Part shown: in pieces, positions 35,739 to 48,715 of the stretch | Numbering within the stretch: the stretch's first letter is position 1 | How the letters are laid out: each line of letters opens with the position of its first letter | NCBI GenBank assembly: GCA_004352715.1 | Contig: SCFE01000001.1 | Span: 1,142,270 to 1,206,269, forward strand | Reading direction: 5' to 3' | Length of the DNA: 64,000 nucleotides | Origin: Hofstenia miamia | Lineage: Eukaryota > Xenacoelomorpha > Acoela | Program-made: the position numbers and the translations under genes | Notes under the pieces: model-generated | Seen by the model: only the letters and a program-made list of their open reading frames with translations | What the model was told of the DNA's origin: nothing | Databases searched by the model: none

Positions 35739-38700
35739 TTAGAAACTATTATTTATATCATCCTCCTGACTTTCCTGCTGTTGAGTCCACATTTCAGCAT
35801 ATATATTATTAATTTCCAACAATTGAATGTGCGTTCCACGTTCAGCAATTACTCCATCTTTTAGAACGATGATTTCGTCCGCTTTCACAACGGTGCTTAA
35901 TCGATGTGCTACAACAAGTGCACTACGCCCAACACAAACACGCTCCAGGGCTTGTTGTATGTTTCGTTCAGTTTTTGTGTCCAAAGCAGAAGTGGCTTCG
36001 TCTAAAAGTACTATTGGTGGAGCACGGAGAATTGTGCGAGCAATGGCTATTCTTTGCTTTTCTCCACCACTTAGTCGTAAACCGCGTTCACCAACAATAG
36101 TATCATATCTAAATATATGATATTTTGCGATGTAAGAGTAGAAAAAAATTGCTTAAAAGATTTTTTTCTAGAATATTCATTAATGAAAGGAAGAGAGGAT
36201 GGAAGCTATAAAAACTAGTTCCACTCACTAATTTGTTATTGACACACACATATAACAAATTATACTATAAAAATTATCTAATAAAATTGGCAACCAATTT
36301 TAAAACAATCTAATTAAAATACAACCTTTGAATATATTTTTCGTTAATTATTTATTAAAAATTTCTAACAGATTAAAAGGAATTTTTAAGAAAAACTAAT
36401 TTTTATTCTGTTTTTGCAATTTGGCATTAATTCAATTATTAGACATCAAAAATCTATATTTAAGGGGATACCCTGACGGAAATGACATGATCCTGTTATG
36501 TATGTCTGCAACTCGTGCTGCCTCATAAACCTCTTCATCAGTGGCTGACAACCGCCCGAAGTGAATGTTGTAAAATATTGTATCATTGAAGAGCACTGTG
36601 TCTTGTGGTACGACACCAAGTTTGTCTCTTAGAGAAGAAATCTTAGCTGAAGTTATATCTATGCCGTCAATCTTGATAGATCCTATAAATTAGTTAGAGA
36701 TAAAATAGGTTTTAAAGCTTTAATACCTTTGTCAATAGAATATAATCGAAATATTAGACGAACGATAGTTGATTTTCCTGAACCACTTGGCCCAACAATT
36801 GCAAGAGTTTGTCCAGGTTTTAGTTCAAAAGAAATACCACGTAAAATTGGCTGCATAGGCAGATAGCTAAAGTGCACATCTTCGAAAACTAAATGTCCCT
36901 TAGATTCTGATAAAGTAATTGCACTAATGTTATCTGTAATTTCAGGTTTCTCATCCATTAAGGAAAGCATATTTTCCAGATCAATAAAACTTTGTTGTAG
37001 CATGCGATAGTATCTTCCTAGGAAGTTCAACGGGCCATAGAGTTGAAGAATGTATGTTGTAAACAAGACATAGTCCCCTGGCGTCAAATCACCTATGGCA
37101 ATGTAATGAGCACATAGAAGACATCCGGCAAACAGTCTAAAATATATATGTGTTATTTTTATATCACAAACACATTATAGTGGTTGTTAATTCAATGGGT
37201 CAAACTATAACTTTGTTTCACAGAAAAGTGTAAAAACTGCACATCTAAACATCTGACGTGGCAAGGATTTTTTTCTAAGTGGGGCAAAATGCTTCTCAAA
37301 GTTTAATTCAAGTATTGATTGCAAATATTTCGATAAATTTTTGCTAACACATGTAGGGTGGATGGGTGGAATGCAATCGTGTAGCTGTAATTTGTTGTTA
37401 ACAATTTTTGTTTGAAAACCACACGAATTTTTCGCATTACTAAAAATACATCAATGTGCTCATTGCAAGTCTGAATATGAGAAAACAGAATAAAATGTAA
37501 ATATAAATTTATTTCATTTGAATACTGAGAAGTAAGATCTATGATATTAAATTCTATATATATAAGAAAGTCATAAACTTTTCGAAAGCATGTGGGTTGA
37601 AGTAACGCTAAGTAATAAATACAAAATTTCTGCACTGATGAATAAATGTTATTGCCGAAGAAAAATTTTTTCTAGTGAATTCATAAATTTTAAAATCTCA
37701 GAGATACAAAATGCAATGCAACTACAAAAATCTTTTTGCTTGTTAGGTGATTATAATATCAATTCATGTTCTATTATACTACTTATGTAATTTTTAATGC
37801 CGAAGATTTAAACTTCAATACACTCATTTTCAGACTACAAATTATGTCTATACATGTATATAACAAGCCAATCTTGCTGTAGCAATGAACGCAAAAAGGT
37901 CTATTCTAGGATTGCCGGCTGTGACTAAGGGAAAGAGGAGTGCAACCGCAATGGGCCCTCAAATGGCAATAACATTTTTTATTTTCCAAAGTAAATTTAA
38001 AGCTTATAATAACCAATTTTAAACAAAGTTAGCGTTCATCTTGAATTTGTAGTCTTTTGAAGTCCCCACATATCAAAATAGCATATCCACTGGATATCCA
38101 TGGTTCGGCTAGATCAAGGCCTTCTTGTTTATAGAAGGCCTTGGCTAGATCTATATCTAGATCAAAATTCACATTCGACTTTGGTTAATTCCCATAGCTT
38201 TGCATATTTGATGAAAGGCATTTAATCAAATACTTTGAAAATGCATCATGGGAATACATATATTCACTGTAGATAACTAATTAAATGTTTAGTTTCATAA
38301 CTAAAGAGATTAAGGCCTGCTTAAATAAAGTAGCGCTAATCAAACACATATGTATAAGTAGGATTATGGAGGACACCTCATAAGGCGATCTATAATACTA
38401 TAATATAATATTATAGATCGCCTTGACATCTCCTAACATCAGAAATCCTGAGTGGTCAAATTTGACAACTGCGAATTTTAAATGCATTTGTAATGCCTCA
38501 CATAAAGACAACTTAAATAGAAAAACTGCTTTTTTCTGATAATTTCCTTCCATTTGCTTTTGCTTTAGTTATTGTTACTTTAATGGGTCAATTCTGACAA
38601 CTACATGAATTAAAGGTATAGAATCGTCAGGCTTTCTAGTGTTACAAAACTGTCAGTCAATCAGAAATTGAGAAAAAGGGCTCTTTTAAACCTAAGCAAC

Positions 38701-41223
38701 AATAACACTAAAATTTACTTTGCTATTTATAAGGGAATTTAAGCGAAATTACAGAAATGTAAATCAGAACAAAAACTTTTACAGCCACAGCGATTCTATC
38801 AGAAGAAATTAACACGGTAAAAATTAGTGGAGATCCGTTACCAGAACAGATGACACCTGCATAATCTTTAAAAATGTAAGCCCGAATGTTACAATAAATA
38901 ACTTAGAGGCCAATATCCAAAGTATTTCAAACAAAATAGATTTACAGTTAATAATGATAATACCCAATGTATATTTTTTAAAAGCATGAAGGAAACTGCA
39001 TATCCAAAAAAATTACTCAAAGATTTCAAATGATCGACCGCCAGATGAACAATCAACTTTTGAGAAATATTTGGGCATTGAAATTGACAATCAATGCAGC
39101 TTCAAAGCTATTGTTAACACTAAGATGAAAACAATGAATAGTGGCATTTGCTGCAAATAAGAAATATCACTCAAGATAAGAAGAGTTGTTTGTACTTATA
39201 TTAACCACTCTTTTTGTGCTGGAGGCAAAAATACATTTCGCAGAAAAATATCTTTAACTGGTTGATCTCAAAGTTGTTCAAGGCTACAAGAGTCTCGTAA
39301 ATATGATCAGGCAAATCCTATAGATGATGGAAATATAAATCGCGAACAACTACAGAATAAACTGAATTGGTAAATTAGAGCGATGAATAAATGCCTCAAT
39401 ACGTATCAGTAAATAACACATTAACTGCTAACAGCATATTATCCTTCAGAAATCTATCAGCATTCACTACAATTTGTAAGTTGTTTAAGTTTAAAATAAT
39501 ACAAAGGCATTAAACTTTTTGAATGAGTATTTATACGTTAATAAAGGGAGATTCAAATGCATATGTCTACATAATCCAAATTCAAACATACCTAATTTGC
39601 CCTTTTGCAGAATTATTTGTAATTTTTGGAATGCATTGGATGAAAGAATTAAAAAAATATCAAAACAATATATTTAAGAGAAAACTTATTTTTATTGCAA
39701 AAACAAAGGAATTTAAGAACTGAACATGTATATTCTTACATACTTACCATAAAAGCAACATCGCATAACATAGCATTAGTGTAGAAGTGCTATTTTGCTT
39801 TATATTTATTGACAATTTTATGTAAATGTATTCTTACTTCTCACAGCTTCATGCTGGTATCCCTCTCAGCTCGGGGAAATCACCAGTTCCCAGGGAGTCT
39901 GAGAGCTTTCTTCAGGACTCTAGCTGTTCCTAACAATGCTGCCTTCTGTACTACTGCCCCTTCCCACTTTGGTACTCCCAACTCCTCCAGGTATTTCTCA
40001 TGCTTCTTACTTACTGCTCCTATTGACCTATTCTTCAAAAGCTTTATTAGCTACTATAAACTACAAAAAGAGAACAAAAATATGTAACAAATAAATTGGC
40101 AAATACATCGCTATGAATTTATGAAGCACGAAAGTTATGTGAGTACTTCTTTGATGGACCAGTAATTGTTAAGAAATACTCTTTTAAATCCTGCCTCTTA
40201 ACCGTGAAATCCCTTAACACCAATGGCAATTTATTATACCTACTACTACTGGGACTGCTTCAACCTTCTTTAACTTGCACAGTATTTCTATTTCCTCTGC
40301 CAACTTGTCTATCTTCTTGTGCAGACCTTGGAAATCATTTGTTTTAGGAATTTGAGAAGAGAACCAAAAGCAGCTTTGCAATAATTTGTCAACGCACATA
40401 ACAAGCAGTTTCTATCCTTTATAAGTCAACTCTTTTTGGAACATCCAGTTAGTCAGTTTTTATGAATTATCATGTCTGCAACAAGCAGCAACATATCTGT
40501 TTTTTAGTTATTAGAACGAAGCACCTAGTTCTTTTACTTTATAGAGGCAAACATTTTGTTTTAACCGTAGTTCAATAAATATTTTGTTTTTACCTTATTA
40601 TACCTCTGCTAAGTTACTGATACCGGTTCTTATATATGAGGCCATGTAAAACAAAGAGCAAATCTCAAAGAATTCTTTCAGGACCATGAAGCAAGAGTTT
40701 ATTTAAGAAAGAATTAACTATGAATCACATTAATTTTACAGTAAAATAATATTTAAAAGCATTTTTCACATTGTGAGCCAATGAACAAAATTTTAAAATA
40801 AAGCCTACTCCTTCTTGCACTTTTCATAGCGTAAAAAATACTTTCTGTAGCATAGTACAATCAAGTGGACTAAAATTTATTGAGGAACAGTTCTATCAGT
40901 GAAATTTTTTTTCCTATATCATGTAAAACACTAATATTTATATATATATATATATATATATATCCGGCGTTAAATAATTTCGTGATGCGTATATTTGGCG
41001 TGAAGTAAAATCTACATATTATACGCCAATTATAAACGTAATATACAGAAAAAAATTGTTCACTTAGACATTTTCAAAAATCTTTGTGTACGCATTATTT
41101 ACAATATCCGGACATTAAGAATGGCTTGTTAAAAAACTACTTTCTTCATATCAATTAATTACTGGCGGTAAATATGAGAAAAAATCGAAAAATGGCGCCA
41201 AATAGTGTTTAGCACTTAGAGGG

Positions 41224-41259
<36 letters not shown>

Positions 41260-44200
41260 GGTTGCGAAAATTATTTAATTGGTCAAAAAGAAGTACCCAA
41301 TGTTGATTATCACAGCTTGTAAGAATCCCAACATAGAAAGAGTGGCAGTTGACTTCCATTCACTTGCTTGGAACTTTTTAAATAAACTAAGATACCGTGA
41401 GCTTTCATCGTCTTCTGCGTTAAAGTACTTTACAGTTTCAAAGTTCAATAAGGAATCTACTGCTTTCGCACGGACTACATTTTCATCAGCATTCATTTGT
41501 TTTCTATATTTCGACCTCCATTCCGTTACAACGAATGTAACATAGACGTAAATGGTCATAGAGAAAAAGACTAACGCACCGAACCTACAAAAACGTAAAT
41601 CTAGTTATCATAGAGTACATGAATAAGCATTATTTTTATGAACAATTAGAAAGAAACATTTAAACTTTGAAAATTGTCAACATTTACATGAATACTACTT
41701 CAAAATTTATCATATATTCACTTTCAAACAGGATAAAGGATTCGAGTTAACCAGTTTTAAAATTGTTCCAGACATCAAGTATTAACAATAAAGAAAGATT
41801 TTTACATGAAAAACGTGAATTTAACTTCTTAAATTTCTATTTTTATTCAATTTATTTATCATAAATCATCGAAGATTTGCCACGCAGGCTTGAGGTTCTT
41901 AAAAGAGTAAATATATCACTTATTTACCAGGATATTCATTTCCGAAGTTAAGCAAACTGTCAACAAGTGAAAGATTGACAGGCAAATGAATTGACATTGT
42001 TACAAAAAATTTGCTCAGACAGGAATTCTGTGGTAATAGCAGTATTTGTCAACAATGAATTCAAGAATGGCAATGATTATATCATTTTATACAATTGATT
42101 CAAAATGCCATTTGATATTCTGTAGTCCCTTAAATTCGAGACATAAATCAATAACCACATTTTTTCTTCAATCACTATGCAATTTTAAAAATAGGAATAC
42201 ATGCAGTGTTATAAGACAAAATTTTCATTTAGCATCTCTTAATGAAATGACATTATAGATGCATTAGTGCTAAACTAACAAATGTTACAATTTTTAGCAA
42301 AAAATGTCATATTTTTGTCCAAGGTAATTGAAAGTGAATTTTAGAAATTAAGAGTTACATTTATAACACCAGGAAGCATTGGCTTTGAAATCAGGAGTCA
42401 AGAACTGCCATGCGCAGTTAACAAATTCTGTTAAAGATGTTTACTATATAGATAGCATATCAAGTTTCATATTTATTAAAATAGAATTACTATACCATAT
42501 ATTGAATGCGAAAATGAAATATCCAGTAGCGATGAAAATATCAATTACAGTGGGCAATATGTTAAACACAACATAAGAGAATAGCTGTGAAATACCAGCG
42601 TTACCCCTGTCGATAATTCTCAATATTTCGCCTGTTTTTCTACCAACATGCCATCTTAGAGACAACGAATGAAGGTGTTCAAACAGTCCAACCATTGTAC
42701 TAAACATTGTATTTAATTTTAAACGAATGAATTCCACAACAAGGTCGGTATAATTTTTAAATTATTAAATCAAAGATATCTTTTTGATAAATTTAGTGTG
42801 GAAATATTTCTAAATTACTGGATTTAAACAGTATTGCAAAATTGATTAAACTTCTTTTTAGTATTAGATAGGAAAATGTCATCATTTATTATCTAGATCT
42901 TAATGCTTAATGCCAGTTCTTACATTGATTTGGTCAGAAAATACGTTACATATGCATGAGGTTGATGTCATTATTTTGAAAAATGCTTCCAAAGTTTTAT
43001 TTCTCAAGAACCTATGATATTGTTTATACTAAATGCATTAAAAACCCTGTCTAAGATTAGATTGTTGGACGCATGGTATGAAAAATTTAAAATAAATTAT
43101 CAAAAGAATTCATGAGGCAGTTAGAAAAATAATAATTATATGGCAATACGTAGCTCAAAAACAATTATTTTTTGAATTGAATTAGAGGAGAACAAATTTG
43201 ATGAAAAGAAAAAATTTTTTCTTAACACCAGAAGCCCCAAGAATTTTTTTTCTTACTAGAAGTCAAATTTTGTCATTTTTGACGAATGATAAGAACTGTA
43301 TCAAATTTACATTTCCACGTACATTTATGATGATTTAATGATAAAAAAGCTAATTTTAAATTAATAGTCTAATTTTAGATTTAAGCGGACAAAGCTGTAG
43401 TTTGAGTCAATTAATATCTAATAATTTATGCTCAAGTTTATTATGAATAAATAATTAAAACAACAGTAAACTAAATAGCCTTAGAAAACTAATATTGGAG
43501 GAAAATGTGATATTATAGTAATGCAATAGCAATTTCATGACATCCAAATACCACAAATATGTATTTCGTCAAAAATATGAGGCGTCGAGGTAAATTTTTA
43601 AAAATTCATGACATTTACATAGTATAGTAAAAAAATAATATGCAACCTATTACCCAAATAAAATCTAGAATCCATGGCTAGCACATAACAAAGTAACTAT
43701 TGATTTCAAGGTGAACATTTGAAATGAGGAAATCAATAACAGCACATTTCGTCAAAACGACGGAATGGTACGTCTAGTGTTAAAATATGGGCAGAGGCTC
43801 AAATAATGTGAGGAGACAAATAGTATTTTAAATAATTTTATTGCAATTCTTAGTAAGCTACTTACTATTTTATATGAAGGGGGGTCGTAACTATGAATGC
43901 AGGAGTACCAAATTACAATTACACCACCTTTTTATTTATAAAAGTGCATTGCTTGCGTCAGTGTTTTCCTAATGAAAATATACACTTGCGCATTATCTTG
44001 AGAAGGGGTGTTAAAATATAACTGCTGAACAATTTCGCATTTCTTAACTTACATTTTGATAGTTGGCTTGTATTGTTTTATATTATGTAGAAGCCAAGTT
44101 AAGATAGTCATTTTGTATTTTCGATTTGATTCAAATGTTGCTAACTTAGCCTTTAATTAAGATAAAAGTATGAGCAATTAATCAAAAAATATTTGCATGT

Positions 44201-45624
44201 GTACTATAAATGTATGTTTTATGAAGAAATGGGAAAGTCCGAAAGCATAGAGTGATGAGGAATTTTGCATGTCCCAATATTGTTAACTAAATTACAAGGA
44301 GATGGCTTAGTTGTTATGATAAAATATCTGTACTAAAAATTTTAAAAGAAACTTAATCTAAAATATATTTAAAACAAATGTAATTGATTTGTTGCTTCAC
44401 AATATTTCAACTATTTGAATTTAAATTGTGATTTATGTATTAGTTATTAAACATACGTGTTTTGAATATTAAATAACAACTGTTACAAAATCTACTTCAG
44501 AAGAAGAATGCTGAAAACAGACGTAAAAATCTTCGAATTTAGTATAGTTTTTGCAAATAAAAAATTTGTAGTAGTTGGTAGACTTAATAAATGCATTCTT
44601 AGATTAGTCCAATTATACTTATTGCTCTTTGAAACACCTAATTTTTTAACATCCTCGATAAAATAGTTAAGCACATAAAACTTTCGTATACTAACCGTCT
44701 GGCAGTATATTGCTGAACTCGAATCCAAGTATATGTGCGCAGATTGTTGATAACTCCGGACTTTGTAAAGTAGGCTAAACAGTATAGGGATATTAATTTC
44801 CATGGAAAATTTCCTGGAATTGCAACTTGATCTATAACTTCTTTGTTTAAAATGGGAACTATTACTGTTGCGAATCTGCCAATTCCTAAGCAGACAACTC
44901 CAATAAAAACTCTACCTTGAAGATCGTAGTTGTTTTTAGGCCAAATAAATGGCCAAATTTTTTTAAGTGTAGGCCATGCTTTACTCCATGATAACTCTCC
45001 CTTTTTTTCTGAAATAAGTGGCAAAGTTTCAATTTTGTTCGAAACATAAGGGAAGCCAGGTCCAATGACACTTAAAATAAATAGGAGCACTACAGTGATT
45101 AAGCGGAGAATCCACAAAACAGTAATACTATTGAATTGTGGTGCTGAAAACGCTAGGTTAATTATTGGTGTACACTCGTATAAAATTGTAATAATAAAAA
45201 ATGAAGTAAATATTAATGTGTGACGATTGGGACGTGACTCTATATTGGAAATTATAAATATTTCTGTTTTCATTAAAAGAATTGTAGTCACCCACGACAG
45301 CCCAGAAAATGTTGTGGAAATACACCAAGTTAATGAAACACTGACTTTTAGTAGAAATATTCGAATAACAAGAACTGTAACGTATTGGAATATCACTAAA
45401 ATAATTCCAATTATAAAAATTGAATGCAGATGAGGATGGCGTGGTTTACTTATCACGGCCATTTTTTCAATTTTTGACATAATGTAGAGCAAATTAACAG
45501 CTGAAAGTATAATAACAAAGAGCATCAGTGTTGGGAAGAGCAAGTCAATAAAGCAAGTTGAAAATCCATGATTAGGTATCCAAAGCTGCCACAAGGAGTC
45601 GTTTCCACTGCAAACGGTGTACAT
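35739..45624 (-). CDS. ABCB6: ABCB6-type ABC transporter, tandem copy B (six exons)
   Basis: Exons (minus strand): 45624-44696, 42699-42496, 41584-41297, 37136-36727, 36682-36472, 36108-35739. These have exactly the lengths of copy A (929, 204, 288, 410, 211, 370 bp) with the same intron phases, encoding 803 residues. By eye the two proteins share roughly four fifths of residues in the N-terminal exon and more in the nucleotide-binding domain. All catalytic motifs are intact: [47 protein letters not shown]. The start '[20 protein letters not shown]' matches copy A and human ABCB6. Expected role as for copy A: porphyrin-linked, homodimeric half-transporter. Intron 4 is 44 bp, intron 3 is 4,160 bp and holds LINE fragments, intron 1 a miniature transposon. 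At the exon 1/2 join copy B keeps the Arg-Arg of the family where copy A has Arg-Tyr, so B is the more conservative copy there. Confidence 0.95.
38105..38430. repeat. two perfect-stem hairpins in intron 3 of gene B
   Basis: CAAGGCCTTCT (38115-38125) pairs with AGAAGGCCTTG (38133-38143), extended by CTAG on both sides. AAGGCGATCTATAATA (38382-38397) pairs with TATTATAGATCGCCTT (38409-38424). Probably the ends or core of a small fold-back element. Confidence 0.6.
38830..39400 (+). mobile_element. LINE relic in intron 3 of gene B (antisense to the gene)
   Basis: '[20 protein letters not shown]' and '[11 protein letters not shown]' (about 39055-39160) correspond to the thumb region of the 14430-15545 family ('KMTAGIRYLYH'). 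Stops interrupt it. Confidence 0.55.
39837..40330 (-). mobile_element. three-prime fragment of the right-edge RLE LINE, with an inserted segment
   Basis: 39837-40025 and 40233-40330 match 62635-62795 and 62800-62905, including CTTCATGCTGGTAT, GTTCCCAGGGAGTCTGAGAGC, ACTACTGGGACT and TTTCCTCTGCCAACT. About 205 bp without match lie between, probably a later insertion. Same orientation as the large copy. Confidence 0.75.
40936..41257. repeat. two (TA)n microsatellites flanking a short unique segment
   Basis: TA tracts at about 40938-40963 and 41227-41257 in intron 3 of gene B. The second lies close to the donor of exon 3. Confidence 0.9.
43226..43779. mobile_element. TTAA-flanked miniature transposon (554 bp) in intron 1 of gene B
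   Basis: TTAA at 43222-43225 and 43780-43783. Inverted ends CACCAGAAGCCCCA and (from the right) CACTAGACGTACCA match at 10 of 14 positions. TTCGTCAAAA and its variants recur inside. TTAA duplication suggests piggyBac mobilisation. Confidence 0.65.
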
Positions 45625-45800
45625 TTGACTGTTATATTTTCAGTTAAAATTTTGATAAAGGATGTAGGTTCCAGCAATCAAGCCTAATGAAAATAAATAA
45701 AATGCTTTCCCCTTGTTTATTATTTGTTCTTGCTAAGTCCAGGATCCAATAATCTTAACGAGTGGTGTTGACTTTAAAATAAATGACGGATTGTGCACTT
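45625..45800 (-). promoter_or_regulatory. five-prime flank of gene B, conserved with gene A
   Basis: See the 27889-28070 entry: the same blocks in the same order with small indels, for example a TTTCCCCTTG insertion. Similarity fades beyond about 180 bp, which marks the outer edge of the detectable duplication. Confidence 0.5.
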
Positions 45801-47165
45801 ATATTATTTCCTACCAAGTACTGAAAACCATAATGATTCATAACTAACTGGATATTGGCTCAATGTTGAAATTTAAAATAACTATTTTTTTTACTAAAAA
45901 TTCATCTTTTGACTGAACACTTCTAAAAAATTAGTTTTATTGAAGTACAGAGCATAAATATCACATAATGATATTAATGTCTTTGTATTTAGAAGAATTT
46001 TACATACATATTGTTCATTCAATTTCTCGATACAATTAAAAAAACTGGAATAGTGCATTATTGAGGATGAGCACAAATACTTATATGTATAATACAAAGG
46101 AAAAATAATTTTGGGTTATGAAATTTTTGTGGAACTGCTTCTAACACTGGTATGTGCAACCACTGTTCAAATTTCTTAAATTTGTAATTTTTTTTACATT
46201 TCGTTATTTTGAGAAAACATCAGTTTGCAATAGCTGAAATTCTTCTAAATATGGACTACCTTAACCTTAACGTAATAAAGCTACCTACAATAACTATCTT
46301 AACTTATAAATTAGTTCATGTTAATAATGTGAGGAAAACCCTTTAGATTCAAAAGCTTTACTAACAATTGAATAACAACACTTCTCAACCTCTCAAATAA
46401 TATAGTATATAAATTTGTCAGACACCATCAACTGGGACTAACTCTGATTATTTCTGTTATTATTAACAATCTTCAACTTGAATTCCAAAATATAAGGAGA
46501 TATGTAGATGATAGGACAATTTTATTGCTACCAGTGGTATTTAGCCCCATCCCTTTCCATAACTATGAAATTTTCTAATCCCATTGTCATAAATGGTCCC
46601 ACTGCATAATTTCCAATTTGGACAAAATGAGATATGAGTAATATATTCTAATCTCCGTTGTTCCAATTTGGTAATTTATGATCAAAATCCCATGTTAGTC
46701 CGATGGAACTGAAAGATCTCGCGTTCGCGGCGTCTGTGATATCACCTAATATTTCAAGTCCATTTACATTACTTAGGTAAGAATTGAAAAAAATCATCAC
46801 CATTATTTTGATTTTTGAAGTACATTACCATTGTGAAATATCACTAGTGTACAAAGAAGAAGCTGCTTTTCATTTAGACTTTCATTTGCCTTTCACAGGT
46901 CTAAGACACAAAAGTCTTTTTTACAAGCTAAGGTGTTTTAACATTGTATCAATATTTCTTGGAGACATTTCTACATCATTTAAATACTCTAAGTGATGAC
47001 AATATCTATCTTCTGTGAAAAACACTACAACTTCAAAAAAGTATTTCAAAGAAAAATATAGATGTAATGTATTTTACATGATTTCAGGATTTCCTTTGTG
47101 AAATCTATTTTAAGATAATATATATATATATATATATTAAAAATATTATTTCCTGTAATCACAAC
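45801..47165. other. intergenic, nothing recognised
   Basis: AT-rich, with a (TA)n tract near 47118-47138. No gene supported. Confidence 0.4.
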
Positions 47166-47169
47166 TTGA

Positions 47170-47870
47170 GGCTGGTTTAGCTCAAATTAAAAAATTCACA
47201 AGCTGCAAAGAAATCAGAGGTTTTTCTTACAATAATGGCTATTCTTAATAATGCTGCCTTCTCTCACACTATCTCTCCTCACTTCGCATCTCTCTGAATA
47301 ACTCATGTGCTTCTTGCTTACTTCTCTTAGTACTTTAATCACTACTGGGATTACAACAATTTTCTATTCACTTCTTCTGGCAACTGTTTATGTTAGTCAA
47401 TCGTATTATTCTCTTTGCTCTCTACATTTTTGTCATTTGGTACTACTATGTCTATAGTTTTCCTCTCCCTCTTACTTTCTCTCTCGCTCTTTATGTCACT
47501 AATATGCTTGCCCTTATCACAATCACCTTGCTAATATGTGTGTTGAAATCCAACAATCTCTCAGACTCCCAGTGGTTTAAGCTTATACCGGGAATCTCTT
47601 GCATCTATTCTATGCTATTTTTACAATCTCCAGGTCGTCATACTGCTTATCTGGTCAAATTTGCACTTATACTCATTCTGCACCAAGACATTACACCTTG
47701 CTATAAGATGATCTAGTTTTTTCATACACTTTTCACTTACCTCAGCTTTTTTATCCTCATGCTTCTTCATTAAGTTTGTTCTCCTATCTCTTAGCACTGC
47801 TTTTTTGCCACTTTTTATTTTGTTGCCTTTGTAGTGAAGCTTTATTGAATTTATTTTTCTTTTGGATGAA
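47170..47870 (-). mobile_element. decayed fragment of the RLE LINE
   Basis: Collinear, gapped match to 62640-63330: AATAATGCTGCCTTCT, CTTCTTGCTTACT, TTTGTCATTTGGTACTACTATGTC, TTGAAATCCAACA, ACTTATACTCATTCTG, AGATGATCTA and TTTGTTCTCCTAT blocks occur in the same order. It covers the endonuclease and zinc-knuckle region. More diverged than the other two copies. Confidence 0.7.
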
Positions 47871-48099
47871 CTTAGAGTATATTTTATTTTATGATGTTAT
47901 ATATTTATTATTGTGTGTTTAGGTGATATTGTTTTCTTCAATATTCTCAGCATTGATTGAATTAGTCTATACCACTATCTGCTGCTTGCTAAATGGAACT
48001 ATGGCATGGATAATTTAGTGTATAGCAATTTACTCGTTAATAAATATACTGTGCTTAAACTGATTCTTTATAACTGACTATAATTAGGAAGCAATAAAT

Positions 48100-48715
48100 G
48101 CAATCTGCTTATTGCCCTTTCAATACTGTTCATTCCTATTTGCAAATATAAATTCAAAATATCGAATCTTTTTGTCTAAAACCTTCAATTAGTTCCTAAA
48201 AACACTCAATTTCGCGCAAAAAACATGACAATGCATCGGACTATCGACAAAAATACAAACTATTATCTTCTTACTACCAAATTCAAATGCATATGTTATC
48301 CATAATATTTAAATTCAAATTTGGTCAACCTTCCATTTCGTTTCTAAAACAATATATTAAATTTAAAAAACGTTCACAAAAAATTTTATGCATGGATAAA
48401 CATTATAATAGCTTTCACCACACAACAACTAAGATATGGAATAACTTAGGTCATGAAATTCAAATCGAAAAAACTACAAGAAATTCGGAAAACAATTGCG
48501 AACATTCCTCTTCATTAGACATTCTTAACGACAATAAACCACTACATTCATTGTTTTGTATAGCACTAGAAAGCAACACAAGCGCACGCACATCAGATTT
48601 ATATTATATAAATATTCTAGTATTATTTTGTAAATACATATCGCTTGTAGTATGTAGGTTTGTACTAGTTATTTACAGCAATAAATTTGATTTACTCTTA
48701 TTATAATTATAATCA
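48100..48715 (+). mobile_element. three-prime end of the 14430-15545 LINE family
   Basis: 'MHMLSIIFKFKFGQPSISFL', 'KRSQKILCMDKHYNSFHHTT' and 'KIWNNLGHEIQIEK' track the C-terminus of the 14443 frame residue by residue. The end AATTTGATTTACTCTTATTATAATTATAAT matches that copy's end. Frameshifted upstream. Confidence 0.8.

Noticed and set aside
38834-39723. Host gene candidate in ABCB6 B intron 3 (39523-39723 frame)
   Set aside because: AT-rich chance frame next to a LINE relic; no recognisable domain.
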